A stretch of DNA of 64,000 nt from NCBI RefSeq assembly GCF_013204845.1, contig NZ_JABMKY010000005.1, positions 124,001 to 188,000 of the forward strand. The letters run 5' to 3'. Below are positions 39,118 through 48,468 of this stretch, piece by piece. The translations under genes were made by a program, and so were the position numbers. The notes beneath the pieces were generated by a model. It searched no databases, was not told where the DNA came from, and worked only from the letters and a program-made list of their open reading frames with translations. How positions within the stretch are numbered: position 1 is the first letter of the stretch; every line of letters starts with the position of its first letter. The stretch comes from Paenibacillus qinlingensis (GTDB taxonomy: Bacteria > Bacillota > Bacilli > Paenibacillales > NBRC-103111).

Positions 39118-40431
39118 ATGATGAAGACGAAATGGGTATCTATTCTTACGCTTAGCTCCATATTCATGCTAACCGCATGTGGCACAGGTGGCACTGACAA
39201 CAAGACCGCATCGGGTTCAGCCACTAACTCCGCCTCTTCCGAAGGCAAAGTCGTCATTAAATACTGGACAGCTAACGGTGGGAAAATTGAGGAAGCGAAA
39301 CAAAACCTCGTCAAAAAATTTAATGAGTCGCAGAGCAAAATTGAAGTGCAGCAAGCGAACCAAGGCACTTATGATGATCTTAATGCCAAAGTGCAAGCAG
39401 CATTTGCGGCAGGGAATGCCCCTGCCGTGTTCGATCTTGAAATTTCTTCTACCGGTATTTTTTCTCGCTCAGGCATGCTTGCAGATCTAACTCCTCTTGC
39501 AACAAGGGATGAGGCACAAGTCAATATTAAGGATTTTAATCCGGGCCTTATGGGGAATGCCTATGTGGATGGCAAGCTATATGGGATTCCTTTTATGCGA
39601 AGTACGCCAATCTTTTACAAGAATGTCACGATGCTTAAAGATGCTGGCTTAGATCCTGCTGGTCCAAAAAGTTGGGCGGAGTTGGAGCAATATGGTCGCG
39701 TATTGAAAGCGAAAGGGAAGACTCCCTTGACGATGGCCGTCGGCGTCTGGGAATACGAGGCACTTGTTGCTCAAAGTGGTGGCAAGGTGATAAGCGACGA
39801 CGGAAAGAAAGCAACGTTTAACTCGCCTGAAGGTGTCGCGCCGGTTGAGTTTTGGAAGAAAATGTCCGATGAAGGTTTAATTAAGTTTACTGTAGGAAAA
39901 ACAGCAGGTGCTGATGCCGAAAAGGATTGGACCAATCAGCTTTCCGCATTTAAAATCGGATCCACCGCAGGCGTCTCTGCAAGCATTGAGGTGGCAAAGG
40001 GAAATAATTTTGAAATGATGACCAGCTTTATGCCTGCGAATAAATCGTATGGTGTGCCAACCGGAGGATGTCATTTGTCCATCACATCGAAGCTAAGCAA
40101 CGCAGAAAAAGAAGCAACTTGGGAGTTTATTAAGTTCATGACGACCAAGGAAAATACGATTTATCAGCATAAGTATGTTGGATATTTGCCAAGCCGTCTA
40201 TCTGCATTACAAAGTGAAGAGGTACAAGCCTATTATAAAGAGTTTCCGCAATACAAAGTTGCTTCGGATCAATTGCAGTATGCGGTACTTCGTCCTAGCG
40301 CCAATGCTTATGCAGAAATCTCCAAAACAATTATCGATGCCATGACCAAAGCCATTCTTGAAAAGGATGTCAAACCGCAGGAGGCGATGAACGAAGCTGC
40401 GGAAAAAGCAAATAAATTGTTGAGCAAGTAA
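39118..40431 (+). CDS. ugpB: UgpB-like substrate-binding lipoprotein
   Basis: Lipoprotein with lipobox LTAC (Cys 21) and a MalE-like fold. The segments AFAAGNAPAVFDLE, STPIFYKN, AGLDPAGPKSW and GGCHLSI parallel E. coli UgpB (GNAPAILQ, STPVLYYN, AGLDP, GGASLWV). UgpB binds sn-glycerol-3-phosphate and glycerophosphodiesters. AGGAGG at 39103-39108 is nine bases before ATG 39118; ATG 39112 is too close. It is encoded before a dedicated ATPase and two permeases. The GlpP gene upstream supports a glycerophosphate substrate, but a sugar substrate is not excluded. Confidence 0.82.
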   Translation: MMKTKWVSILTLSSIFMLTACGTGGTDNKTASGSATNSASSEGKVVIKYWTANGGKIEEAKQNLVKKFNESQSKIEVQQANQGTYDDLNAKVQAAFAAGNAPAVFDLEISSTGIFSRSGMLADLTPLATRDEAQVNIKDFNPGLMGNAYVDGKLYGIPFMRSTPIFYKNVTMLKDAGLDPAGPKSWAELEQYGRVLKAKGKTPLTMAVGVWEYEALVAQSGGKVISDDGKKATFNSPEGVAPVEFWKKMSDEGLIKFTVGKTAGADAEKDWTNQLSAFKIGSTAGVSASIEVAKGNNFEMMTSFMPANKSYGVPTGGCHLSITSKLSNAEKEATWEFIKFMTTKENTIYQHKYVGYLPSRLSALQSEEVQAYYKEFPQYKVASDQLQYAVLRPSANAYAEISKTIIDAMTKAILEKDVKPQEAMNEAAEKANKLLSK

Positions 40432-40444
40432 AGGAGATGAACAT

Positions 40445-41533
40445 ATGGCAAGGATCCAATTAATCAATATCGGTAAAAAGTATAAAGACGAAACGATTAT
40501 CAGCGGTTTAAATCTTACGATTAAAGAGGGGTCATTTACAGTGCTCGTCGGCCCTTCTGGCTGCGGTAAATCAACTACTTTGCGTATGATTGCAGGTCTT
40601 GAGAAACAGAGCGAAGGACAAATATGGATTGGCGATAAATGCGTAAATGATATGCAGCCAGGACTTCGGGATGTCGCCATGGTCTTCCAAAACTATGCGT
40701 TATATCCGACAATGACCGTGCGCGAAAATATTGAATTTGGACTGAAAAACAGAAAGGTACCCAAAAAAGAACGAGAAGCCTTGATCCATGATATTTGTGA
40801 AATCGTCGCGTTAACGCCATATCTAGATAAGAAGCCGCAAAATTTATCAGGTGGGCAGCGTCAAAGGGTTGCGCTTGCCCGCGCCATGGTCAAGAATCCA
40901 AAAGTATTTATTTTGGATGAGCCGCTCTCCAATCTGGATGCCAAGCTGCGCAATCAAATGAGAACAGAGTTAATCCAGCTGCACAAAAGGCTGGGCACGA
41001 CCTTTGTCTATGTTACCCATGATCAAGTCGAAGCCATGTCAATGGGCGATGAGATCGTTCTTATGAACAAAGGGATTATTCAACAGTCGGATTCACCTTT
41101 GAAACTGTATAATGATCCGGATAATGTGTTTACAGCACAGTTTATAGGGACACCGGCTATGAATATTTTTCATTTTGCAAACGTACAAGGGTTACAGGTA
41201 GGGACAGGTTCGAAGATTGGTTATATTGGTTTCCGGGCAGAGCATGTGGTAATGTCTCCAAATAATCTTTCAAATGGTTTTGTTGTTAACGGAGAGATCC
41301 TAACTCGCGAGAGCCTTGGCTCAGAAAATATTTATCAGATTAAATCTGAGATGGGCATATTTTTCGTGAAAACCTTCCTGTCTTCCTTGCAAACAGACAA
41401 TCATATCCAAATTATGATTCCCTATGATAAGCTTTACTATTTTGATCCGGACGGCCAAAGAATTCGTAATATAGGAGAAACAACCCATCAAGCACGTCAG
41501 GAAAAAATTCTTGTGACTAGCGGTGGTGTGTAA
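40445..41533 (+). CDS. ugpC: UgpC/MsmX-type ABC transporter ATPase
   Basis: ATPase of the importer: Walker A GPSGCGKST (about residue 38), Q loop VFQNYALYP, signature LSGGQRQR, Walker B VFILDEP and switch His in YVTHDQ. A C-terminal OB-type regulatory domain (about 240-362) is present as in UgpC, MalK and MsmX. AAAGGAGATG precedes ATG 40445. It is the only ABC importer ATPase in the window, so besides its own permeases it may power the four sugar permease pairs that lack one, as MsmX does in Bacillus subtilis; this is inference. Confidence 0.93.
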   Translation: MARIQLINIGKKYKDETIISGLNLTIKEGSFTVLVGPSGCGKSTTLRMIAGLEKQSEGQIWIGDKCVNDMQPGLRDVAMVFQNYALYPTMTVRENIEFGLKNRKVPKKEREALIHDICEIVALTPYLDKKPQNLSGGQRQRVALARAMVKNPKVFILDEPLSNLDAKLRNQMRTELIQLHKRLGTTFVYVTHDQVEAMSMGDEIVLMNKGIIQQSDSPLKLYNDPDNVFTAQFIGTPAMNIFHFANVQGLQVGTGSKIGYIGFRAEHVVMSPNNLSNGFVVNGEILTRESLGSENIYQIKSEMGIFFVKTFLSSLQTDNHIQIMIPYDKLYYFDPDGQRIRNIGETTHQARQEKILVTSGGV

Positions 41534-41534
41534 G

Positions 41535-42407
41535 ATGACAATGTGGGAAAAACTGCGTCCGTACGCCATGGTAGCACCTGCGATTACTGTGTTTTCATTG
41601 TTTTTTATATATCCGATCATTTATATGATGTACTTAAGTATGTATGATTGGAATTTTATTAGCCCTACGAAGAACTTTGTTGGTTTGCAAAACTTTACGG
41701 ATCTCCTTACTGAAAAAGAATTTTTACAAGTCATATCCAACTCAACGATTTACACGGTGTTGACCGTTACATGTATCATTATCTTCTCCTTATTGCTAGC
41801 CCTTTGGTTGAATAAAGCCAGTGTGTTTCAAAGTTTTGTCCAGGGCGCGATCTTCAGTCCGCATATTGTTTCTTGGGTATCCATTTCCATGATTTGGGTC
41901 TGGGTGATGGATCCGCAGTATGGCTTATTGAACTGGTTCATCGGTTTGTTTGGCTTCGGAAAACTAGCATGGCTGTCCTCCACGAGTACATCTCTGATTT
42001 CTTTAGTCATCGTCGCTGTCTGGAAAGGACTAGGCTATAATACGCTGGTATTTATCGCCGGATTGCAAAGTATTCCTAGAGACATCTATGAAGCGGCAGC
42101 CCTGGATCGATCCAAGCCTTGGACGACCTTTTACAGATTAATACTCCCAATGCTTTCGCCAACAATCTTCTTCCTAGTCATCATTAACATGATTGGATCG
42201 TTTCAGGTATTCGAAACCATCGCAATTATGACGCAGGGAGGACCGGTTAACTCAACGAATACGCTCGTGTATTATATCTATGAATATGGGTTCCGATTCT
42301 TCAAAATCGGCAGCGCTTCTGCGGCAGGTGTCATTTTACTAGTTATCGTTGGGATATTAACAATCATCTACTTTAAAATGATGTCTAAGCGTGTTCATTA
42401 TCAATAG
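41535..42407 (+). CDS. ugpA: UgpA-like ABC permease
   Basis: CUT1-family permease with about six membrane segments, the first at PYAMVAPAITVFSLFFIYPI. The EAA loop is YEAAALDRSKPWTTFY near residue 195; note DR where sugar permeases usually have DG. MTQGGPVNSTNTL precedes the last segments. ATG 41535 lies one base after the ugpC stop; the open frame upstream to 41523 overlaps ugpC and is less likely. It forms the channel with the next gene product. Confidence 0.88.
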   Translation: MTMWEKLRPYAMVAPAITVFSLFFIYPIIYMMYLSMYDWNFISPTKNFVGLQNFTDLLTEKEFLQVISNSTIYTVLTVTCIIIFSLLLALWLNKASVFQSFVQGAIFSPHIVSWVSISMIWVWVMDPQYGLLNWFIGLFGFGKLAWLSSTSTSLISLVIVAVWKGLGYNTLVFIAGLQSIPRDIYEAAALDRSKPWTTFYRLILPMLSPTIFFLVIINMIGSFQVFETIAIMTQGGPVNSTNTLVYYIYEYGFRFFKIGSASAAGVILLVIVGILTIIYFKMMSKRVHYQ

Positions 42408-42422
42408 AAAGAAGGGAAATCA

Positions 42423-43319
42423 TTGAAAGCCGAGCATACAATGAATGCGGAACGACCTGTGATATATGTAAAAAGCAAAGAAGAAATCATTTCCAAAACA
42501 TTACATTACATCATGAAGTTCGTAAGTGTAATGGGCATGATTGCGTTGGTACTTGTTTTTGCCATGCCATTTGTATGGATGCTTTCGACCTCTCTGAAGA
42601 CACTGCCTGAAACCATGATATTTCCGCCTAATTGGATTCCTAAACATATCATGTGGAGCAATTATTCAAAAGCCTGGGGCTCAGGTCCGTTTTTACATTA
42701 TATTTCGAACAGTATTATAATCTCGTTAGGTATTCTCGCTTTGCAGATGCTTACCATTATTCCGGCGGCCTATGCTTTTGCGCGTTATACGTTTAAGGGA
42801 TCAGGCATATTGTTCGGCATGGTTATGGTGACCTTAATGATTCCATCTCAATTAATTTTCTTGCCTGTTTATTTACAGTTGAGTGCATGGAAGCTGCTTA
42901 ACACACACTTAGCTCTTATACTTCCATTTGCCTCCAGCGCATTTGGCATTTTCCTCTTGAGGCAATCATTCAAACAAGTTCAGGAGGAACTGATTGAAGC
43001 AGCACGGTTGGATAGTGCCAAAGAGTGGCAAATTATTATTAAGCTAATGGTGCCAATGGCAAAACCGGTATTGGCGACCTTTGCCCTCTTCAGCTTTATA
43101 GCGCATTGGAATGATTACTTCTGGCCATTGGTCATGACGACAGATGATGTCGCGAGAACTTTGCCTTTGGGGATTGCTAAGATTCGTGAAGAAGAAGGAG
43201 TAGCGAATTGGAATGTGCTAATGGCTGGGAACATGATGCTGGTAACGCCCATTCTGATTGCTTTCTTTTTTGCACAGAGGCATATCATTCGCGCATTTGT
43301 GTATACAGGGGTTAAGTAG
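42423..43319 (+). CDS. ugpE: UgpE-like ABC permease
   Basis: CUT1-family permease, 298 residues, about six membrane segments starting near residue 35, with EAA loop IEAARLDSAKEWQIII near residue 190 and FIAHWNDYFWPLVM in the next segment. It completes the glycerophosphate-type importer. The start is TTG 42423 with GAAGGG about six bases upstream; ATG 42441 is an alternative that would trim six residues. A strong terminator follows 31 bases after its stop. Confidence 0.9.
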   Translation: MKAEHTMNAERPVIYVKSKEEIISKTLHYIMKFVSVMGMIALVLVFAMPFVWMLSTSLKTLPETMIFPPNWIPKHIMWSNYSKAWGSGPFLHYISNSIIISLGILALQMLTIIPAAYAFARYTFKGSGILFGMVMVTLMIPSQLIFLPVYLQLSAWKLLNTHLALILPFASSAFGIFLLRQSFKQVQEELIEAARLDSAKEWQIIIKLMVPMAKPVLATFALFSFIAHWNDYFWPLVMTTDDVARTLPLGIAKIREEEGVANWNVLMAGNMMLVTPILIAFFFAQRHIIRAFVYTGVK

Positions 43320-43349
43320 TCGAGTTGAAGCGTATCGGCCCTATAAAAG

Positions 43350-43385
43350 CATCATTCACCTTACAAGGCGAATGATGTTTTTTTT
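43350..43385 (+). terminator. Terminator of the ugp-like operon
   Basis: CATCATTC (43350-43357) with CCT pairs with AGG and GAATGATG (43370-43377) around a TACA loop, followed by eight Ts. It is clearly a rho-independent terminator. Confidence 0.92.
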
Positions 43386-43425
43386 ATTGCGAAATACGCT
43401 TCCGAAGATGGACGTTGATTCAATC

Positions 43426-43454
43426 TTGTTAAAGTGTACAATAAAACATAAAAT
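43426..43454 (+). promoter_or_regulatory. Promoter for YesN/YesM operon
   Basis: TTGTTA (43426-43431), 17-base spacer, TAAAAT (43449-43454). It lies about 70 bases before the start of the regulator gene and after the ugp terminator. Confidence 0.6.
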
Positions 43455-43523
43455 GTGACAGAGATCGATACATCGTTCCATCTAAAAGTGGGAAGCTAGG
43501 TATAAGCCATAAAGGAGTAAGAC

Positions 43524-45068
43524 ATGGAGACGTTATGCAAGGTATTAATTGTTGATGATGAGATGCTGGTGCGTCAAGGAATTAGACATCTTCTCGATTG
43601 GGAAAGCGAAGGCTTCCACATCGTTGGCGAGGCTGCCAACGGTAAGGATGCGCTTGATATGGTTAAAGAGTTCCAACCCAACATGATTCTGACAGACATT
43701 GTTATGCCGGTTATGAATGGGGAGGAATTGGTCAGGGTTGTGAAAGGTCTATATCCGGAGATTGAAATCGTGGTGCTCAGCTCCTACGGTGAGTTTGAGT
43801 ATGTCCGTTCAACGTTTCAGAACGGTGTAGCGGATTATTTATTAAAACCGAAATTAGATGCGAATTCACTTTTAGCTGTATTAAAAAAGACGGTTCAGCA
43901 TATGCCGGCCTTCAGGCACATGGATTTTACGAATGACAAAGGTCAGTCCGTGGATTATGTGTTGGACAAGTTGATTTCCGGCTATGCCATGGATGTTGAC
44001 GGTGAGGAAATCAGCACCTATTTCCCATATCCTTGCTTTATCCTACTAGTTGCGGATATACAAGATAGCCCATCCTCTCTGAAACGGAATGAGGAATGGA
44101 TCGAATCATTTCTGAAAGGTAGGGTTCAGGGTGCCCAGCAACCTGTTGTCATACATCATCTTTCACATCAAGACAGCCATATCCGGTTTCTGTTGAATAC
44201 AGAGGATACTGGCAGAGCGGATGCCATCCATTTGGCCGAACAATTGGTGGAATCTGGCGTGAGCGGAGGATTATCCTTCTATGTCGCACTCAGCAAGAAT
44301 TTCTCGAAAATCGAAGAACTTCATGACGTCTATTCGAATGATAGTTTAAAAGTGCTGGATCACCGTTTCTTTCTATCGGATGTACAACTGTTCTTCGCAA
44401 ATGAACTTGTGGATGATGAAGGGAACAAAGATACATTTGATTCCGAGGCGTTTACCGCTGAACTGAACCATCAAGAATTTCAGCTAGCGTTTGAACGTCT
44501 CAACCGATATGTCGATTCCATGCCTGGCAGGCTAGATATCGATATGTTCGAGTTTAAATCGTTTCTGGGGCACAGTCTGTTCAATATCATTGTCAGCTTG
44601 CTACATTTTCACTATGAGGCCAGCACGCTGGATGAAGCGAAATATGAGTATTTCCGTGCCATTCATGAAGCCAAGCATATTGGGGAAGTGCGATCACTTT
44701 TAGCCAAGTTTCTGATTGAGGCGGCCGACTGTGTGACAGGGAATAAAACCAATTCTCCGGGGATACAAAAGATTTTAATGTATCTGGATGAGCATTTTGC
44801 TGAACCGCTTACCCTGACGGATGTAGCCAAACAGTTTCATTTCAACCCTTCATACTTGTCCAATTATTTCACTGTTCATAATAAAGAAGGTTTTAATGAG
44901 TATTTGAATCGGATTCGAATCGAACGTGCATGTGAATTATTAAGAGGTAGTGCGCATTTGTCAATTTCAGAAATTAGTAGTCTTGTTGGGTACTCCGATC
45001 ATAGTTACTTCACAAAAGTGTTTCGGAAGTTGATGGGGACTTCACCTAGCCACTATCGCAAAAAATGA
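43524..45068 (+). CDS. YesN-type AraC-family response regulator
   Basis: Receiver domain (residues 6-122) with D11 D12, phospho-acceptor D58 (LTDIVMP) and KP in LLKPKL, a divergent middle region and a C-terminal AraC double HTH (about 415-512) ending SPSHYRKK. Here the regulator comes before the kinase, the reverse of the loci at 1.6 and 21.5 kb. It ends with a four-base overlap (ATGA) with the YesM gene. AAAGGAG before ATG 43524 is the ribosome binding site. Likely target: the binding protein, permease and GH2 genes downstream. Confidence 0.92.
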   Translation: METLCKVLIVDDEMLVRQGIRHLLDWESEGFHIVGEAANGKDALDMVKEFQPNMILTDIVMPVMNGEELVRVVKGLYPEIEIVVLSSYGEFEYVRSTFQNGVADYLLKPKLDANSLLAVLKKTVQHMPAFRHMDFTNDKGQSVDYVLDKLISGYAMDVDGEEISTYFPYPCFILLVADIQDSPSSLKRNEEWIESFLKGRVQGAQQPVVIHHLSHQDSHIRFLLNTEDTGRADAIHLAEQLVESGVSGGLSFYVALSKNFSKIEELHDVYSNDSLKVLDHRFFLSDVQLFFANELVDDEGNKDTFDSEAFTAELNHQEFQLAFERLNRYVDSMPGRLDIDMFEFKSFLGHSLFNIIVSLLHFHYEASTLDEAKYEYFRAIHEAKHIGEVRSLLAKFLIEAADCVTGNKTNSPGIQKILMYLDEHFAEPLTLTDVAKQFHFNPSYLSNYFTVHNKEGFNEYLNRIRIERACELLRGSAHLSISEISSLVGYSDHSYFTKVFRKLMGTSPSHYRKK

Positions 45069-46870
45069 AGACGAAGGGAATCATCGAACTTATGGGGGCT
45101 TGGCTAAGAAGGATCGCCGATCAAAGTTTATTTCGCAAATTGTTTCTCGTGATGGTGCTCAGCATGATCACGGTCACGGTGGCGACTTCTTGGGTTACGG
45201 TGCAAATGTCGCAAAAGCTGTTTGTGAAGACATTCAGTATCACGAATTCAAAAATTATCGAGCAAATTAAAAGCGGTTTGGAATCCATTCATTATACCAA
45301 TGTAAATATTGCCATTAATGCTGCGCAAAGTGGAGCGATTAAGAGTTTTCTGACTGCGGCAGATAGCGATTCGTTAACCAATTCCATGGTGACCTTTGGC
45401 ATGAGTGAACAGATGAAGCGAATCCAGTCCGGTATTGGAGCCAAGAACATTGGCATGATCATTTCGGGTATCAATGGCAAAAGCTATACGAGCGACCGTA
45501 CCTATTGGTCAGGTTCCTCGGAGGATTTAGGGCGAAATCCAATTACACAAGAGTCGCAGAGGCAGTCTGGGCGATTGATGTACAGTTATTTGGACGAAGG
45601 AACTCCGGGATCTGGGGACCAAGGATTGGTTGCCGCCAAGGCTCTAATTGAACCCCTCAGTAAAGAATGGTATGGGACACTGTATATCATTATGAAAGAA
45701 AGCGATGTTCGATCCATTTATACGAGCTTCACAAGTGATGGGAATGATGTGATGATATTGGATCGTCAAGGTCGGATTGTTTCCAGCAATCGCCATGGGC
45801 TGATTGGAACCACATCGAAAGAGCTCTTAGACAGTGCCCAGAGGATTCAGCAACTTGGTCTGGCTGAGGTAGAAATGAACATGTCTCACAAAGATGTCAT
45901 TGTCGTGGCTAAGGATTTGCCGTTATACGACTTTTACATCGTCAACGTCATTGATAAGGATACAGCACTTGGTCAAATGCTCAACAGGAAAGCGATTTTC
46001 TTCCTTGTTGCAGGAATTGTCATTGTGACTGTTCTTATTGTGTATGTCATCACGCGGCGACTGACACTCTCGTTAAGAAAGCTAGTTAAGAAAATGTCTA
46101 CGGTGACGAAAGAGAATTTTCACAATTATATGGCGGTGACCGGGACCTATGAGACAAGGGAGCTTAGTCGATCTTTCAATTTTATGCTAGATGAGTTGAA
46201 CGACTATATCTCTCAGCTTGTTGATACGCAGAAGGAGCAGCGCAAGGCAGAGTTAGCCGCGCTACAGCAGCAAATCAATCCGCATTTTCTTTACAATACG
46301 CTGGCTTCAGTTAACATTCTCGTTCAACGAGGTAGTCAAGAGACGGCCACACAAACGATTCATGCCCTCATTTCTCTCCTGCAGAATACGATCAGTAATG
46401 TCCAAGAAACGATTCCCGTTGTGCAAGAGATGGTGAATTTAAAGCATTATGTGTTCATTAATCAGATTCGTTATGGCCAAGGGATTAAAGTGGATTACTT
46501 TGTTTCACCGGACTGCTTGCCTGCACAAGTGCCGAAGTTGATGCTGCAACCTTTCATCGAAAATGCTTTTTTTCACGCTTTTAATAAGAAAGGTACCGGA
46601 TATATTTATGTCATCATCACGAAAGAGAGAGATACGCTGCTCTGTGAAGTAGTTGACAATGGGGATGGCATGGAAATTTCGAACAACACGGATGAGATGC
46701 CGAATGCCACAAGTGCACGGCAATTGTTTACAGGGATTGGTATTGGTAATGTTCATGATCGCCTGGTTCTATTGTACGGAGAAGAGTATGGGGTTACGAT
46801 ATCAAGTTCCGTGGGACAAGGAACGAAAATTTCCATTAAACTTCCATGGAGCACAGAACAGTACAAGTAG
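45065..46870 (+). CDS. YesM-family sensor histidine kinase
   Basis: Two membrane segments (about 25-45 and 308-328) enclose an extracytoplasmic dCache-like sensor. HAMP, His_kinase with NPHFLYNTLA (His 407) and HATPase with DNGDGM and GIGIGN follow. It overlaps the regulator gene by four bases and precedes a sugar importer. The ligand is presumably a galactoside-type oligosaccharide given the downstream GH2 gene, which is inference. Confidence 0.9.
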   Translation: MKTKGIIELMGAWLRRIADQSLFRKLFLVMVLSMITVTVATSWVTVQMSQKLFVKTFSITNSKIIEQIKSGLESIHYTNVNIAINAAQSGAIKSFLTAADSDSLTNSMVTFGMSEQMKRIQSGIGAKNIGMIISGINGKSYTSDRTYWSGSSEDLGRNPITQESQRQSGRLMYSYLDEGTPGSGDQGLVAAKALIEPLSKEWYGTLYIIMKESDVRSIYTSFTSDGNDVMILDRQGRIVSSNRHGLIGTTSKELLDSAQRIQQLGLAEVEMNMSHKDVIVVAKDLPLYDFYIVNVIDKDTALGQMLNRKAIFFLVAGIVIVTVLIVYVITRRLTLSLRKLVKKMSTVTKENFHNYMAVTGTYETRELSRSFNFMLDELNDYISQLVDTQKEQRKAELAALQQQINPHFLYNTLASVNILVQRGSQETATQTIHALISLLQNTISNVQETIPVVQEMVNLKHYVFINQIRYGQGIKVDYFVSPDCLPAQVPKLMLQPFIENAFFHAFNKKGTGYIYVIITKERDTLLCEVVDNGDGMEISNNTDEMPNATSARQLFTGIGIGNVHDRLVLLYGEEYGVTISSSVGQGTKISIKLPWSTEQYK

Positions 46871-46947
46871 AAGTATAAAAATCTAAAATAAATACAAAAT
46901 ATAAAAATAATACAAATGAGTGGTGGAGGAAGGAATATCAGACACAA

Positions 46948-46961
46948 TAAAAACGCTAATT
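46948..46961. promoter_or_regulatory. Weak cre-like sequence before the third sugar importer
   Basis: TAAAAACGCTAATT matches the cre consensus at 12 of 14 positions including the central CG. The nearby palindrome GTAAG CA CTTAC (47014-47025) is a second possible operator. Both lie in the 181-base gap before the binding-protein gene. Confidence 0.3.
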
Positions 46962-47051
46962 TCAGTAAATTTAGTTCTAACAAGACGATTTGCCCGAATG
47001 ATATTATTTATTAGTAAGCACTTACAATATCAAATCATCAAGGGGGATCAC

Positions 47052-48359
47052 ATGAAGAAGAAAATTTCTACGGTTTTACTTGCAAGTTTTTTGCTTTTGA
47101 CGGCATGTTCAAGTAATTCGTCCGACTCAACATCAACTACTACGCCTAGCGGAGGCGCTTCGAGTACTAGTAAGGAGATTACGGTTTGGGCATGGGATAA
47201 GAACTTTAATATCGCAGCAATGAACCTAGCGAAAGATGCTTATGCGAAGGATCATCCTGATGTGAAAATCAACGTAATTGAATATGCGCAAGATGACATT
47301 ATTCAAAAGTTGAACACGGGGCTAAACTCCGGTTCAAAGTCAGGTCTGCCGAATGTTGTATTGATTGAAGATTACCGTGCACAAAGCTTCTTGAAAACAT
47401 ATCCAGACTCATTTGCGGATTTGTCCGCATCCATTAAGGCTTCGGATTTCGCCGATTATAAGTTAGGTCCAACAAGCTTGAACGGCAAACAATACGGTGT
47501 GCCATTTGATTCCGGCGTAACAGGCTTATATGTACGCAGAGATTACTTGGAACAAGCAGGCTATAAAGTCGACGATCTGAAGAATATGGATTGGCAGAAA
47601 TTCATTGAAGTTGGTAAAGCAGTCAAAGCAAAAACAGGTAAAGAATTGCTGACACAGGATCCAAATGATCTTGGCTTAGTTCGTATGATGATTCAATCAG
47701 CAGGCGCTTGGTATCTGAAAAGTGACGGTACGACGCCAGATCTGAAAGACAACGCTGTGTTGAAAGAAGCTTTCGAGACGTATAAAGAAATCATGAGCGC
47801 TAATATTGTTAAAATCAACTCGGATTGGAACTCCTTCCTAGCTGGTTTCAATAGCGGAGCTGTAGCTTCTGTTCCGACAGGTAACTGGATTACACCATCG
47901 ATTAAATCACAAGCTGATCAATCCGGTAAATGGGCTGTTGTTCCTTTTCCTAAGTTGAAAAACACAGCTAGTTCGGTTAACGCATCTAACCTTGGGGGAA
48001 GCTCCTGGTATGTGTTGAACAGTACGGGTAAAGATACGGCTGCTGATTTCCTAGGGAAAACACTTGGTTCTGATGTGAATTTGTATCAGAAATTAGTTAC
48101 AGACGTAGGGGTTATCGGTACATATAAACCTGCTACGCAAGGTGAAGCTTACACGAAAGCCGACGATTTCTTCGGAGGTCAAAAAGTAATTTCTGATTTC
48201 GCAACATGGACGGCTCAAATTCCTAAAGTCAACTATGGTCTGCATACGTATGCGATTGAAGATATTCTCAAAGTTGAGATGCAAAATTACCTGAAGGGCA
48301 AAGACATTGCGAAAGTATTCAGTGATGCTCAGTCCCAAGCAGAGTCCCAACTTAAGTAA
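47052..48359 (+). CDS. Sugar ABC transporter substrate-binding lipoprotein (SBP family 1)
   Basis: Lipobox LTAC (Cys 19) then a Ser/Thr-rich linker and a MalE-like fold of about 400 residues (ITVWAWDKNFNIAAMN opening, GLPNVVLIED hinge, GAWYLKSDG, NLGGSSWYVL). AGGGGGAT precedes ATG 47052; the open frame upstream to 46920 has no ribosome binding site. It feeds the two permeases downstream. A long hairpin after its stop probably reduces permease expression relative to the binding protein. Confidence 0.9.
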   Translation: MKKKISTVLLASFLLLTACSSNSSDSTSTTTPSGGASSTSKEITVWAWDKNFNIAAMNLAKDAYAKDHPDVKINVIEYAQDDIIQKLNTGLNSGSKSGLPNVVLIEDYRAQSFLKTYPDSFADLSASIKASDFADYKLGPTSLNGKQYGVPFDSGVTGLYVRRDYLEQAGYKVDDLKNMDWQKFIEVGKAVKAKTGKELLTQDPNDLGLVRMMIQSAGAWYLKSDGTTPDLKDNAVLKEAFETYKEIMSANIVKINSDWNSFLAGFNSGAVASVPTGNWITPSIKSQADQSGKWAVVPFPKLKNTASSVNASNLGGSSWYVLNSTGKDTAADFLGKTLGSDVNLYQKLVTDVGVIGTYKPATQGEAYTKADDFFGGQKVISDFATWTAQIPKVNYGLHTYAIEDILKVEMQNYLKGKDIAKVFSDAQSQAESQLK

Positions 48360-48383
48360 GTTTCTCTTCCCATTAACCTATGG

Positions 48384-48439
48384 AACGCTGACCTCTGTAT
48401 TGCGAAATATGCAAAGCAGGGGACAGCGTTTCGATTTTT
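48384..48439 (+). terminator. Attenuating hairpin between binding protein and permease
   Basis: AACGCTG (48384-48390) pairs with CAGCGTT (48424-48430), with inner CCTCTG/CAGGGG and TTGC/GCAA pairings, followed by TCGATTTTT. It is a strong stem with a moderate T-run, consistent with partial termination inside the operon. Confidence 0.7.
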
Positions 48440-48468
48440 CATCGTAAATGATAGGAAGGATTTGACTA

